Positions 36,706 through 46,685 are shown, counted from the stretch's first letter. The stretch: 64,000 nucleotides of DNA from Allorhodopirellula heiligendammensis (GCF_007860105.1 NZ_SJPU01000001.1:1346118-1410117), one strand, 5' to 3'. The notes: generated by a model not told the origin, from the sequence alone. Program-made: numbers and translations.

Positions 36706-38328
36706 CTACTTCAGCAGTTCGACTTCGCTTGGCCGCCAAGTCTTGTTGAAGAACGGTTCGAGCGGGCTGTAGAGCCGTAGGCAGGGGATGAAGCCTTTGC
36801 CAGGGATAGTCTGAATCCAGTTGCCGCGTTTCACTCCGGCGGGCTGCTCGGGGCCGAAATAGATGGTGGTGGAACCGTCTTCATTAGAATCCGCAGCTGG
36901 CGACGGGTAACTCTGGCTGCCAGCTCGCGGGTATCGCTGCGGCGTGTCGAGCATCGAGCGGGTCATGGTGTCGTAGAGCGTGAAAGACCAAAATTTTTCG
37001 GCGGGAATATCTTTGGGCAGAGTAACCTTGTAGGTCTTCGCACCGTCGCAATAATTGTTTTCGGAATCCACCATTGTCCACAGATATGTCGACCCGATGC
37101 CAGGCAACCGCATGGCCATGGCCGGGGTGATTCCGGTGACGCCGTAGAAGAAGGCTTCACGCGCGTCGAGTTGTCGGAAGCCGGTCGTCGGGAAAGGTTT
37201 GACGCCCTCTTTGGTGATCAAGGGGATCGGCGTCTCGAATTCGTAGCCGGTAGCGAACAGCATGTTCTGCCAATTGGCGTCCTCGTAGTAGTACCAGGAA
37301 CGATCGCGGGGGTTCATGAACAAGCTGCGCGACGTCGCGTTGGCGACAGCCAGTGCTTCGGTGAGAATTTTCTTCATCCGTGCGTCGGGTGCGAACGGTT
37401 GGCCTTTGACGATGCCGATGGCGGCGATCGGACCCATCAACTCGGGATCGAGCGAGGTAGCCGGTTCCTGCTGCACGACTTCGTTGAGCATCTCGTAGTA
37501 CGTCCAGTCGTTCGGCGGGAGGGTGTTCATGACCTTGCCGCTGCCTTCATGGAATACCGTCGCGGGAGGAGGACTGATGGGACCGAGTTTGGCCCGGCCC
37601 GCCAGAAATTCCGCGATGGCTGTGCCGACACCGCCGGGATTGTAAGCATAGACCTTGGTGAACTGCTTGATGCGCTCGACCACTGGCTTAGGATCGTTGC
37701 CGTCCTGCAGAAATGCGCGGGCAAACCAGATGCCATGGGTGGTCTTTGAGTGGGCGACGTTAAATTCGCCCGCTGGTAAGACACCCTTGTAGTTCGGGGG
37801 CACGATCAGATATTTGCCCCCTTGGCCGCGGTCTGGACCGGGCAGTCCCATATCGATGACCCAGCGGAACCAGGCGTCCTGGACCGTGCCGAGCACCTGC
37901 GGGGGCACCTCGATCACCATGGGACCTTTGGAGAGGTCGAGGCCGCCGATAATGTAGATCGTGTCGGCGTTGGCCGTCAGGAAGAGTGACTTGGCATCCA
38001 TCAGTTCGGAAAAGACGATGACCTCGTTGTCTTTCGCACCCACGCTGGCAATACCCTTGCGGACGGCATGGATGCTGACGCCTTGCAGAGTATCCGAAAA
38101 GGCGCGGACAGCATGTGAGAAGTCCAGATGGTCATAGACCTTTTCGAGGGTTTCCTTGCTGGGCTGCCCGTCATGGAATGCGAGCGTGCCAATGCGGGTT
38201 TCGACCTGGTCCGGCGTTGTGACCGATGGTGGGACGCTCGTTTGAGTGTAGGCGGAAGCCGCTGCGAAGGCGCTCAACAAGGCACCCGCAAGAAATCTGC
38301 GGGCGTTTCGAGTGTTGCCAGTTTTCAT
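36706..38328 (-). CDS. Exported DUF1254/DUF1214 protein
   Basis: A 540-residue exported protein (signal FLAGALLSAFAAASAYTQ). It has the two-domain layout of the DUF1254-DUF1214 family: the first domain carries TANADTIYIIGGLDLSKGPM and MVIEVPPQVLGTVQDAWFRW, the second NYCDGAKTYKVTLPKDIPA, FWSFTLYDTMTRSM and GNWIQTIPGKGFIPCLRLYS. The family is widespread and uncharacterised; some members sit beside lipid or sulfate-ester metabolism. Two sulfatase genes lie upstream on the same strand, and a decayed copy of the C-terminal end of such a gene lies near 44.2 kb. Start at ATG 38328; the frame upstream to 38424 is probably not coding. Confidence 0.88.
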   Translation of the reverse strand: MKTGNTRNARRFLAGALLSAFAAASAYTQTSVPPSVTTPDQVETRIGTLAFHDGQPSKETLEKVYDHLDFSHAVRAFSDTLQGVSIHAVRKGIASVGAKDNEVIVFSELMDAKSLFLTANADTIYIIGGLDLSKGPMVIEVPPQVLGTVQDAWFRWVIDMGLPGPDRGQGGKYLIVPPNYKGVLPAGEFNVAHSKTTHGIWFARAFLQDGNDPKPVVERIKQFTKVYAYNPGGVGTAIAEFLAGRAKLGPISPPPATVFHEGSGKVMNTLPPNDWTYYEMLNEVVQQEPATSLDPELMGPIAAIGIVKGQPFAPDARMKKILTEALAVANATSRSLFMNPRDRSWYYYEDANWQNMLFATGYEFETPIPLITKEGVKPFPTTGFRQLDAREAFFYGVTGITPAMAMRLPGIGSTYLWTMVDSENNYCDGAKTYKVTLPKDIPAEKFWSFTLYDTMTRSMLDTPQRYPRAGSQSYPSPAADSNEDGSTTIYFGPEQPAGVKRGNWIQTIPGKGFIPCLRLYSPLEPFFNKTWRPSEVELLK

Positions 38329-38699
38329 GGTTTTTATTCGGGCTGTAGGATTAGAAAAGTTGGTGGTATCGCTGCTGAATCCGCAGGCCCACGTGATGAG
38401 CCAACGCCTGTGGTTCAAAAGCAAATCCGTGTTATTTGGCCTTCAAGATGGCCGATTGCGTTGAAGTGCCTTCGCCTGAAGGGGGCTTCGATTTTTCAGC
38501 CAGTATAGCTGTATGATGTGACCGATGCTGTTCAAGAATCAGCGATAATTGTGTGGAATCAGAGCGTGACGAATCGGACCCGGAAGTCTGCTCTTTCATC
38601 ATGGACCCTTGATCGGTTTCCAACCTGCACAGAAACATCATCGTTGCAATTGACGCGATATCGCGAGTGCGGATTTCCATTGGTTGGGCGCCCAACGGA

Positions 38700-38940
38700 T
38701 TCCTTGCATGGTCACCACCCCGTTATTACACGGTGGATTACGATCCAAGCTGTACCAACCACGCCGATCAAGCCACCAAGTCCGCCAAGTCAATCGAGCA
38801 CCGATATCGCGACTGACCTGACCCACCCACACCGATTGACCTTCAAATCGCATCGGTGTCAGCCACAACCGAAGGTGCAATCGCTCGTTGATCGAATGAC
38901 GAGTTCGTTGGAGAAATCCCTTCGGGATGAAAATCTATAG
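38700..38940 (-). pseudogene. Decayed fragment of an LssY C-terminal-type protein
   Basis: On the minus strand the frame reads RTRHSINERLHLRLWLTPMR, then VWVGQVSRDIGARLTWRTW, which closely matches the core of LssY C-terminal-domain proteins (pattern RxHLRLW, VWVGxxSRDIG, RTWxLTTHxID). After that the conserved THxIDPDVDEARD region is missing and the sequence becomes unrelated. No start codon or rest of the domain is found on either side. I read it as the remnant of a gene; the limits are approximate. The rest of the 711-base gap holds nothing else I can support. Confidence 0.45.
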
Positions 38941-39039
38941 TTGCAGAATAAAACCGCCGTCACGGAATGCTGCGTCAATACTATAAATTGATCAGCCCAG
39001 GCTAACGCCCAAATGGCTAATCAGAGCGGCGTTGTTGGA

Positions 39040-40776
39040 TCAGTCGCTCGGGTGGCCCGAGCTGCTGATCTTCCGCTTCTGAGCCTGGATCTGCTCCATC
39101 ACCTGGGCCAGGTTGTAGGAAGGCGGTGCCTGCATCGGCGGGAACTCAACGAAGGATTCCAAGTGCCGCAGTGCGATCCCTTGGCCGATCGGCAGGAGGT
39201 TCCAATCGTAAGCGTATGCAGTGCTCGGCGAAGCCAGGGCACCTTGCATGGACGCTGCCGACTTCTGCCAAGCGCCGACCGCCTGTTCAAACGGATCACG
39301 CTTGATGTTGTCGATCAGAGTCCAGGAGTAGGTTTCGAGACCCATCAGCCAACCGTCAGGACCCGGCTTAGCCATCGAGTAGTAGAACTTCCAGTTCTTG
39401 TATCGCACAGCGGAGAGCGTGGCACCGGAGTAGTAGATGAACGTCTCGCGAGCGGACTTGTCGGTCTTGTTCGTGAGGTAGTCGATCTGGTTGATACCAG
39501 CGAGTTTCGTCTTGACGAAGTTTGGGTACTTTCCGGCTTGGATCTGCTTGTCGAGACCGTCGCCCTTGGGGCCACCTGCAATCTCGGTCAAAGTCGGCAT
39601 CCAGTCGTAGGAAGCGAACATCTCTTTATAGAGCGTGCCGGGCTTGATATGGCCAGGCCAACGGACGACGCAGGGAACGCGGTAGCCGCCTTCCCAGGCT
39701 TGGCCCTTCTGGCCCTTGAATGGTGTCACACCACCGTCCGGGAAAGTGATCGCCTCGGCTCCGTTGTCGGTCGTGAAGACGACAATGGTATTGTCCAGTT
39801 CGCCCATGTCTTCGAGCTTCTTGAGGACGTAGCCAATATTGTCGTCCATCTGCTTCATGCCAGCTTCATTGGCACCCCAGTCTTTGCCGCCGACTTCGCC
39901 GATCATGGCTTCATACTTCGGCGAGAGCACGGTGGTGACGTGCATGCGCGCGGGGTTGTACCAGCAGAAGAATGGTTTGTCGGTCTTCTTGGGATCATTA
40001 CGATCGAGCCAGTCGATGACCTTCGAAGAGATCTCTTCGTCGATCGTCTTCGAACGCTCAATCGTGAGCGGTCCGTCGCCGGAGACCTTCTGGTTCTTGA
40101 GCGTTCCGTCCGAGGAGGTGCTCGAGATGAGTGGTCGCGGTGGGATCAACGCGATGTGGGTCTTCGGGTCCACGGAGCCTGGAGGCGGCGTGAGGCCTTC
40201 GATCGGAGTGTTGAGCCCCGGAGGAGTGATGCCCTGTTCGGTTGGCGATTTGTTAATATCGGGGAAACTCACCTGCTGCATCGCGTCGAGGTGATAGAGG
40301 TAGCCCCAGTATTCTTGGAAGCCTTGGGCCGTCGGCAGCGATTGGGCGTGGTCACCGAGGTGGTTCTTTCCGAACTGCGCGGTCGTGTAGCCTTGGTTGA
40401 GCAGGATCTTGGCGATCGTGGGTGTGCCGTCACGCAGCCATGCCGGGCTGCCTGGAAGCTGGGGAACGGTAAGTCCGACGCGGATCGGCTCCATGCCCGT
40501 GAAGAACGCACAGCGTCCTGACGTGCAGCTCTGCATGGCGTAGTAGTCCATGAAGCGGCCACCCTCGGCGGCGAGGCGGTCGATGTTAGGAGTCTCCCCA
40601 ACCATCAGCCCCTGGTGATAGGCACCGACATTCATGATGCCGATATCATCGCCCATGATGAACAGGATGTTGGGTTTTTTGTCCTGGGAGAACGCGGGCG
40701 CGCTCAATCCTATCAAGACGATTGCGGCCAGCCCAACATGGGCCCAGCCAGGGAAACGTCGTCGCGTGTTCTTCAT
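39040..40776 (-). CDS. Exported sulfatase (arylsulfatase type)
   Basis: A 578-residue type I sulfatase with a signal peptide (MKNTRRRFPGWAHVGLAAIV, hydrophobic to about residue 30). It hydrolyses sulfate esters using formylglycine, made from Cys in the CxPxR/CxSxR site: here CTSGRCAFFTG near residue 92. Metal ligands appear in KKPNILFIMGDDIGIMNVG, and the conserved lysine/histidine region is GKNHLGDHAQSL. The DNGAEAITFPDGGVTPFKGQ segment contains the C-terminal Asp-Asn. The sulfatase-modifying enzyme is not in the window. Start at ATG 40776, where the signal peptide begins. The substrate (a sulfated polysaccharide or lipid) is unknown. A second sulfatase lies 600 bases upstream. Confidence 0.93.
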   Translation of the reverse strand: MKNTRRRFPGWAHVGLAAIVLIGLSAPAFSQDKKPNILFIMGDDIGIMNVGAYHQGLMVGETPNIDRLAAEGGRFMDYYAMQSCTSGRCAFFTGMEPIRVGLTVPQLPGSPAWLRDGTPTIAKILLNQGYTTAQFGKNHLGDHAQSLPTAQGFQEYWGYLYHLDAMQQVSFPDINKSPTEQGITPPGLNTPIEGLTPPPGSVDPKTHIALIPPRPLISSTSSDGTLKNQKVSGDGPLTIERSKTIDEEISSKVIDWLDRNDPKKTDKPFFCWYNPARMHVTTVLSPKYEAMIGEVGGKDWGANEAGMKQMDDNIGYVLKKLEDMGELDNTIVVFTTDNGAEAITFPDGGVTPFKGQKGQAWEGGYRVPCVVRWPGHIKPGTLYKEMFASYDWMPTLTEIAGGPKGDGLDKQIQAGKYPNFVKTKLAGINQIDYLTNKTDKSARETFIYYSGATLSAVRYKNWKFYYSMAKPGPDGWLMGLETYSWTLIDNIKRDPFEQAVGAWQKSAASMQGALASPSTAYAYDWNLLPIGQGIALRHLESFVEFPPMQAPPSYNLAQVMEQIQAQKRKISSSGHPSD

Positions 40777-40936
40777 GTCACTACTCTCGTCAAGCAAGGG
40801 AAACCCGCAGGCTCCCAACGATTGAGAGCCGTGATTAGCTGGACAGAAGTCTACCGACTGGTTTCGTCAACGCTATCAAATTCACTCTCCCCACCAACCA
40901 GATAGTGCGAAATACTCATCCGGTACTCGCCCGACA

Positions 40937-41083
40937 TCACCGCTGAATCATTCTCATGACAAGCGATAGGACTATGGTTAAAACCAGGCTACCGATGATT
41001 GAGATGTGCAAATGAAAGAATAGGTTGAGCGCAATGAGGACGGCGACGAACACGCCAAGTTGCACAAACACATTTTTGTTCAT
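40937..41083 (-). CDS. Very small membrane protein, 48 residues
   Basis: ATG 41083 opens a 48-residue frame that is almost entirely hydrophobic: MNKNVFVQLGVFVAVLIALN, then FFHLHISIIGSLVLTIVLSL and a basic end RMIQR. It makes two short membrane helices with a His-containing turn, arranged positive-outward at its end. The frame is open back to 41275 but that part is not protein-like. It lies between two sulfatase genes on the same strand. A weak GGATT precedes the ATG. No homologue is recognised; it may be a small stress or accessory protein. Confidence 0.5.
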   Translation of the reverse strand: MNKNVFVQLGVFVAVLIALNLFFHLHISIIGSLVLTIVLSLVMRMIQR

Positions 41084-41383
41084 TAATCCAATTCCGAAGG
41101 TTGAGGGAACGCCTTGCTGCCGCCCCGGTAGGGCCGCGCTGGTGTTTGACAAACTATACCGGGGACTTTCTGGGCTGTTGGTATAATCGACTTGGGTGAC
41201 GCCACGGTGAGTCGAGGGCCGTGAGGCTCTGAGCATCTGGCGAGCCCGATTGCTTGCGCGTCTCGGCTCACTCAATCAACAGCCTGTTTCGTTGTCGTCA
41301 GAGTGTTGCCGTCCCGCTCGGGACTGTTCGTCATCGTTGGCGAATGAGTCTACTCCTACGAATACTCGCGTTCCCAGGGGTAG

Positions 41384-43900
41384 CTACTCGCTCGCCCGAT
41401 TGTTTCGCGTCGCCGCTTCGAGTTTTTTGATGTCGTCTGGTGACAGTTCCGGGCGATCCATTTTGAGCGTCAGCTTGTTCAACGTGCCGGTAAATTCGAA
41501 CGGGATTTGGTAATCCGTGTCGTCAACGGGCGTTCCAGTATCGCTTGCGATGTCGAAAGTCTCGTCCCACTGCAAGATCAGCGGAATTGTCTTCTCCATT
41601 TTTTGTGTGGCGACTTCTCGACCGTCGACTTTGAGGATGCCCGTACCGCTGCGGCCGATCCCGCTCATACTATTGAACGCCAGCGTACCGTCGCCCAAGC
41701 CATCGTATTGGAAATCGAACTCAATAGTATGTTTGCCAGGCGCAATCTCCTCGTGGCCTTCCCAGCGTTGACGATCGAGGTCCACCAAATTCCACAGAAA
41801 TACGGGTTTGCCTTTGAGCAGGTAAAATCCGTAGCCGCCGAATCGTCCGCCTGAGGTCAACAGGATTCCTTCAGCACCACCGTCGGGGATCTCGACCTCC
41901 GCGGTGATGGTGTACGACGTGTTCAAGATCAACGGAGAGTCTCCTTGGGGGACACCCGTCATCGGTACCCTGTAGACAAACTCGGTACGTCCAGCGGTGA
42001 TGTTTGGTCGCGGTGAGACCAGCCGAGTCGCCACTGAAGCGTCGAGCGGTAGAACTTGATACTTTTCTGCCTGCTGCAAGAAGAGCTTTTTCATCTCGGC
42101 AAGCTTGGCGGGGTTTTCAGCGGCAACGTCATGGAACTGTGTCCAGTCGTTGTTGAGGTCGTATAATTCCCACGTCACGTTTCCGTAGGGATTCTGATTG
42201 ACCGGGCCGACGATTTGCCACGGCGGACGGATGACCTTGGTGCTGGCGATCCAGCCTTCGTGATAGATGGCGTGATCGCCCATCATCTCGAAGTATTGCG
42301 TTTTATGAGTCGAAGGCGAGTCTGCGTTCTCCTTCGCGAAAGTATATGCAAAGCTGACCCCTTCCATCGGTGCTTGGGGAATCCCATTGACCTCTTGCGG
42401 CGCAGGGATACCGCAAACTTCCAAGATGGTCGGCACGACGTCGATCACATGATGAAACTGATCTCGGACGCCCCCCTCGTCGTCGATGTGTCCCGGCCAC
42501 GAGACGCACATCCCCTGCCGGATGCCGCCGAAGTGCGACGCAATTTGCTTCGACCACTTGAACGGCGTATCCAACGCCCACGACCATGGCACTGCCATGT
42601 GGTTGTATGTTTCGTCGCTGCCCCACACGTCGTAGAACTTGTCCAACTGCACGTCGACGGGAACTTCGACGCCATTGAACGAGGCGACTTCATTGGGTGT
42701 TCCTACGAGCGTGCCCTCGACGCTGCCGCCGTTATCACCACTGATGTAAACGATGATCGTGTTGTCAAGTCTGCCGATGTCCTCGACCGCTTGAATCACG
42801 CGTCCGATCTCATGATCAGTGTAGGCGAGATAGGCGGCATAGACATTCACTTGGCGGATGAACAGCTTCTTTTCGTCAGCAGTGAGGTCTTCCCACTGCT
42901 TCAACAAGTCATCCGGCCAAGGCGTCAACTTCGCGTCCTGGGGAATCACGCCAAGTTTCTTCTGGTTGGCGTAGATCGTTTGACGCAGTTCATTCCAACC
43001 CTCATCGAACAAGTGCATGTCTTCGATCTTCTTTATCCACTCCGGCGTCGCATGATGTGGGGCGTGCGTGCCTCCCGGGACGTAATAGCAGAAGAACGGC
43101 TTGGTAGGATCAATCTGGTCGATACGGTTCATCCAAGCGATCGCATCGTCGGCTTGGGCAGTGGTCAGGTTCCAGTTAGGGTTGCCCACGTAGGGATAAA
43201 TCGGCGTGGTGTTGCGATATAAATTGGGCTGCCACTGACTCGTGTCACCTCCGACGAATCCGTAGAAATATTCAAATCCCATGCCAATCGGCCACTGGTC
43301 GAAAGGGCCGACTTGGCTCGCGGTGAATGTCGGCGTGTTGTGGTTTTTACCAAACCAACTTGTGGCAAATCCATTGTCCAGTAGCGTCTGGCCAATCGTG
43401 GCTTTGTCCTTGGGAATGATGCTGTTGTAGCCAGGAAAGCCTGTCGATTGTTCGGAAATCACCCCGAAGCCCACCGAATGATGGTTCCGTCCGGTGATCA
43501 AGGCCGCGCGCGTGGGCGAGCAGAGCGAAGTGGAATTGAAATTCGTATATCGCAGCCCGCTATTAGCAACGCGATCGAGGGCGGGCGTGGGAATGACACC
43601 GCCGAAGGTGCTCGGGGCGCCGAAGCCAACATCGTCGGTCATGATCAGCAGCACGTTGGGCGATTCCTTGGGCGGCACCACACGCGGCGCCCACCAGGCT
43701 TTGGACTGCGTCGCGTTCTTCTGAATGGTTCCACCGAATTTGGGGTCGGGGGCGGGGATTTGGTTTCCTGGGATCGTGGTGGTGGCACTCGGCGAGCCAA
43801 GCGTACCGGTGGTTTCGCTCTGCGCCCTCGCGAATGGCGCCAACACGATCATGGTGAACACGACGATCCCGTTGAGCAGGATGTGTCGATTGATATTCAT
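41384..43900 (-). CDS. Exported large arylsulfatase
   Basis: An 838-residue sulfatase with a signal peptide (HILLNGIVVFTMIVLAPFAR). The catalytic domain starts with SPNVLLIMTDDVGFGAPSTF, has the formylglycine site CSPTRAALITGRNHH and the downstream metal/lysine region GKNHNTPTF, and later VYISGDNGGSVEGT with the Asp-Asn pair and TPFKWSKQIASHFGG. It is longer than typical arylsulfatases; the extra C-terminal 200 residues look like a beta-sandwich (NTSYTITAEVEIPDGGAEGI). Start at ATG 43900. It is close to Pseudomonas-type AtsA by motif. It shares a strand with the smaller sulfatase 600 bases downstream. Confidence 0.92.
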   Translation of the reverse strand: MNINRHILLNGIVVFTMIVLAPFARAQSETTGTLGSPSATTTIPGNQIPAPDPKFGGTIQKNATQSKAWWAPRVVPPKESPNVLLIMTDDVGFGAPSTFGGVIPTPALDRVANSGLRYTNFNSTSLCSPTRAALITGRNHHSVGFGVISEQSTGFPGYNSIIPKDKATIGQTLLDNGFATSWFGKNHNTPTFTASQVGPFDQWPIGMGFEYFYGFVGGDTSQWQPNLYRNTTPIYPYVGNPNWNLTTAQADDAIAWMNRIDQIDPTKPFFCYYVPGGTHAPHHATPEWIKKIEDMHLFDEGWNELRQTIYANQKKLGVIPQDAKLTPWPDDLLKQWEDLTADEKKLFIRQVNVYAAYLAYTDHEIGRVIQAVEDIGRLDNTIIVYISGDNGGSVEGTLVGTPNEVASFNGVEVPVDVQLDKFYDVWGSDETYNHMAVPWSWALDTPFKWSKQIASHFGGIRQGMCVSWPGHIDDEGGVRDQFHHVIDVVPTILEVCGIPAPQEVNGIPQAPMEGVSFAYTFAKENADSPSTHKTQYFEMMGDHAIYHEGWIASTKVIRPPWQIVGPVNQNPYGNVTWELYDLNNDWTQFHDVAAENPAKLAEMKKLFLQQAEKYQVLPLDASVATRLVSPRPNITAGRTEFVYRVPMTGVPQGDSPLILNTSYTITAEVEIPDGGAEGILLTSGGRFGGYGFYLLKGKPVFLWNLVDLDRQRWEGHEEIAPGKHTIEFDFQYDGLGDGTLAFNSMSGIGRSGTGILKVDGREVATQKMEKTIPLILQWDETFDIASDTGTPVDDTDYQIPFEFTGTLNKLTLKMDRPELSPDDIKKLEAATRNNRASE

Positions 43901-44155
43901 GGTCAGAAACCTTTGTGTGGGCAGCGGTGTTTCATTTAACGTTGTGGTCTGTCGCAGATCCACCACGGGCCACCGTCTGTTATGTCGAACGAATGTGAAT
44001 GCCTGCTGAGTCAACTTTGGTGACGCCGGGCGGGAACCAGTTCCGGGCGGTGCTGTCCACGCCGCTGGCGTAGCCTCCATGATACAGTGTATCCGGGTTG
44101 ACCGTCTTCATTGCCTGCATGCCAGATCGCCGGTACTCACCTCGTCCAATGCACT

Positions 44156-44262
44156 TTATTTCAGCAGTTCGCAGTCGCCCGGCAGCCATTCTTTGGAGCA
44201 GAACGAATCCAGAGGACTGTGGAGCCGAGATATTGGGAAGAATCCCTTGCCATGATGGGCCC
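44156..44262 (-). pseudogene. Remnant of a second DUF1254 gene (C-terminal end)
   Basis: The minus-strand frame ending at TAA 44156-44158 reads GKGFFPISRLHSPLDSFCSK, then EWLPGDCELLK and stop. It aligns with the end of the intact DUF1254 protein, GKGFIPCLRLYSPLEPFFNK, then TWRPSEVELLK. Upstream of the fragment the similarity is lost. It looks like the decayed tail of a duplicated gene upstream of the large sulfatase, so the pair DUF1254 plus sulfatase may once have been repeated. The 548-base gap around it contains nothing else supported. Confidence 0.6.
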
Positions 44263-44396
44263 CTGCAGAACATGTTGCATCGCCGCACCATTCGGTTCCT
44301 AAATCTGCCTGCGGCTACCACCAGAACGTAGGCACTTGTCGAATCGCGGAAACAAATCGTTGGACACTGAAGTGAGCCGTTAGAACCTCCGCCGCA

Positions 44397-44413
44397 CTCG
44401 TCCGTCGGACGAG
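44397..44413. other. Small perfect hairpin after opgH
   Basis: Arms CTCGTCC and GGACGAG with a three-base loop, about 36 bases beyond the opgH stop on the minus strand. No T-run follows on either strand. It could take part in ending the opgH transcript but is not a classical terminator. Confidence 0.3.
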
Positions 44414-44448
44414 CCTGTTGAGTGGTCTTAAAAACCTGACCTTCCGGG

Positions 44449-46533
44449 TTACTTTGCAGGTATTGCTTTCAACCAACCATCGTCGCACAGCAGTCGCCGT
44501 CTGGCTGCGTTTGGAATGTCCGCGGCTCGCTCGATCGGTAACCACCGCTGCGCCCATTCGGGTTCGTGTTCCTGCACCGGCAATTGACTGGCGGCCGCCA
44601 ACAGAATCTCGACGTGTTGATTGCGAAAATCAGGGTCGCGCAGCAGTCGATCGAACCAGCTCTCTGTCGCAAATTCTCCACGCGCCTGGTCGAGCTCATC
44701 GATCCAATATTGATGACGCGAGAGAATCGGTTCGGGATGCCGCTCGGCGGCAATTTGAAGCAAACCCCCATTCGCGAATAGTTGTCCAACCCGACGACTT
44801 CCCATTGCAACGGTCAGCGGGATCGAAAGCAACCAACCCAAGATCACCGGTGCGAACCAAACTAACCACAGAGGTTGCCAGGCTGCCAAGCCAATCAGCA
44901 GGATCAATCCTGCGAGTGTCAGCTTCCACATTTGAGCGGTTGCTTCGGACCATGTGACGGCGGTCTCACCACGCTGTTGGGCATTCCATTTGACGGTCTG
45001 TCCCGCCAGAATTGAAATGACAAATCGCGAATGGTACACCGCGATCAGAGGTGCGAAGACAGTTGATATTAAGGTCTCCACGATCGCGCTGCCGACAATG
45101 CGGAGTCCACCGCCGAGTCGCTCGCGGAGCGGTCGCTGCAGCAGTACTGCGATGATCGCCAGCACCTTGGGAAGCAGGAGTAGCGTCATCGAGGCGATGA
45201 ATAAGCCCACCGCGATGGGTGTAGATCGATCGCCCGACGACCAACTTCCCGTGCTCTGATTCCATACCGCCGCGGCCAAACACGCGGTCATGAACATCAG
45301 CCACAGCGGAGCGGCGACATACGACAAGATGCCGCTGAAGAAGTGCATTCGTGAGAGAGGATGAATTCGATCGGCGAGCAAGATCCGCCAGTGCTGCAGG
45401 TTCCCCTGGCACCAGCGTTGGTCCCGCTTGACGAAATCCAAAATGGTTGTTGGGCACTCCTCGTAACTGCCGCCCAGATCATTGGCAAGTCTGACCTTGA
45501 AACCTGCCCGAACCATTAACGCCGCTTCCACGAAATCGTGACTCAATATTTCCCCGCCGAGGGGAGCGGCACCCTGCAGGATCGGCAGTTGGCAATGTCG
45601 CATGAACGGGGCAATCCGCAGAATCGCGTTGTGACCCCAATAGTTACCTTGATCGCCAGCGAAACGGTCAAACCCTTCGGCAAACGTGGATCCATACACG
45701 GCCGCAGCAAACTGCTGCATCCGCGCAAAGAGTGAGCGACGGCCGACGGGAACGGGCGGCACCTGCAAAATTCCCAATTGGCGATCCATTTGCATTCTAC
45801 GAGCCATTTCAATCATGGTCTCGGCGGTCATCAAACTATCAGCATCCAGGACAATCATGAACTCATAGTGGCTGCCCCAGTTTTCGCAGAACTCAGCGAT
45901 ATTGCCTGCTTTACGGGCATCATTGCGGGAACGGTGCCGGTAGAAAATACCAATCTCATCGGAGGCGGGATCCGCCGCAGAATTGCGAAGCTCGTGGAGT
46001 TTCAAAATCTCCGACCAACACCATTCTTCCTCCAGCCAAACATCGGGATCGGTGGTGTCAGAGAGTACGAAGAAATCAAATTTAGAAATCTCCCCAGTGG
46101 AGAACGACGCATCCTGCAACTGCTCCCGCATCGCGGCCACGGCCGCAAACACTCGCGTCGGAGACTCGTTGTACACCGGCACCAAGATTGCAGTACGAGT
46201 TGGCTCAGCGGTGCTCTCAGGAACATCCGGTGCGGACGATGGTTCTTCCGGCAGAATCCCGTCCCGCTCGCCGCCACTTCGCCAGCGCCGCATGGGAGGG
46301 AGCTGGTAGAGAAAACCGAAGGTTCCCAAGCTGCATGAAAACGAAATCCACGTGAATAATATTGCAAACAGGGCAAGACTCACCGTCTCCATCGGATTGG
46401 TACCCCCGTCGGCCACAACGATTTGGTAGCAAGCGATGCAACCGAGGGTGCTCAACAACACTGTCGTTGACAGGACAAGGTAACGAAGGAGCATTGCTGA
46501 GCGGGCGGGATCACCCGAGACGCGATGATTCAT
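44449..46533 (-). CDS. opgH: Glucans biosynthesis glucosyltransferase H (OpgH/MdoH)
   Basis: A 694-residue inner-membrane GT2 glycosyltransferase. Members use UDP-glucose to make the linear beta-1,2-glucan backbone of osmoregulated periplasmic glucans and push it across the membrane. Two N-terminal helices (LLRYLVLSTTVLLSTLGCIA, LALFAILFTWISFSCSLG) precede the catalytic domain: TAILVPVYNESPTRVFAAVA, FFVLSDTTDPD, IVLDADSLM, and the acceptor motif DQRWCQGNLQHWRI. Several C-terminal helices follow. It is shorter than the 847-residue E. coli MdoH. I start at ATG 46533; the frame upstream to 46617 is doubtful. The opgG and glucanase-like genes lie in the opposite direction about 1.2 kb away. Confidence 0.93.
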   Translation of the reverse strand: MNHRVSGDPARSAMLLRYLVLSTTVLLSTLGCIACYQIVVADGGTNPMETVSLALFAILFTWISFSCSLGTFGFLYQLPPMRRWRSGGERDGILPEEPSSAPDVPESTAEPTRTAILVPVYNESPTRVFAAVAAMREQLQDASFSTGEISKFDFFVLSDTTDPDVWLEEEWCWSEILKLHELRNSAADPASDEIGIFYRHRSRNDARKAGNIAEFCENWGSHYEFMIVLDADSLMTAETMIEMARRMQMDRQLGILQVPPVPVGRRSLFARMQQFAAAVYGSTFAEGFDRFAGDQGNYWGHNAILRIAPFMRHCQLPILQGAAPLGGEILSHDFVEAALMVRAGFKVRLANDLGGSYEECPTTILDFVKRDQRWCQGNLQHWRILLADRIHPLSRMHFFSGILSYVAAPLWLMFMTACLAAAVWNQSTGSWSSGDRSTPIAVGLFIASMTLLLLPKVLAIIAVLLQRPLRERLGGGLRIVGSAIVETLISTVFAPLIAVYHSRFVISILAGQTVKWNAQQRGETAVTWSEATAQMWKLTLAGLILLIGLAAWQPLWLVWFAPVILGWLLSIPLTVAMGSRRVGQLFANGGLLQIAAERHPEPILSRHQYWIDELDQARGEFATESWFDRLLRDPDFRNQHVEILLAAASQLPVQEHEPEWAQRWLPIERAADIPNAARRRLLCDDGWLKAIPAK

Positions 46534-46685
46534 AGCGGACAGAGAAATAGAGGTGAAAAGGGTGCCGTGACGTCGCCGCGGCATAGAACAAGCGGCATAG
46601 AACAGCGGCAGCGGCACCGCGGCGAGGAATCACCGCGACGAGACCTACCCGGTGGAAACGAGCGCAGTGCGTCGACCCACCGAGA

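Noticed and set aside
39013-40521. A 502-codon open frame on the + strand
   Set aside because: It is antisense to a well-supported sulfatase gene with a signal peptide and formylglycine motif. Long antisense frames are common in G/C-rich genes. Its protein has no recognisable family and is biased to Val, Arg and Gly.
42215-43222. A 335-codon open frame on the + strand
   Set aside because: It lies antisense inside the large sulfatase gene, which has all catalytic motifs in the other frame.
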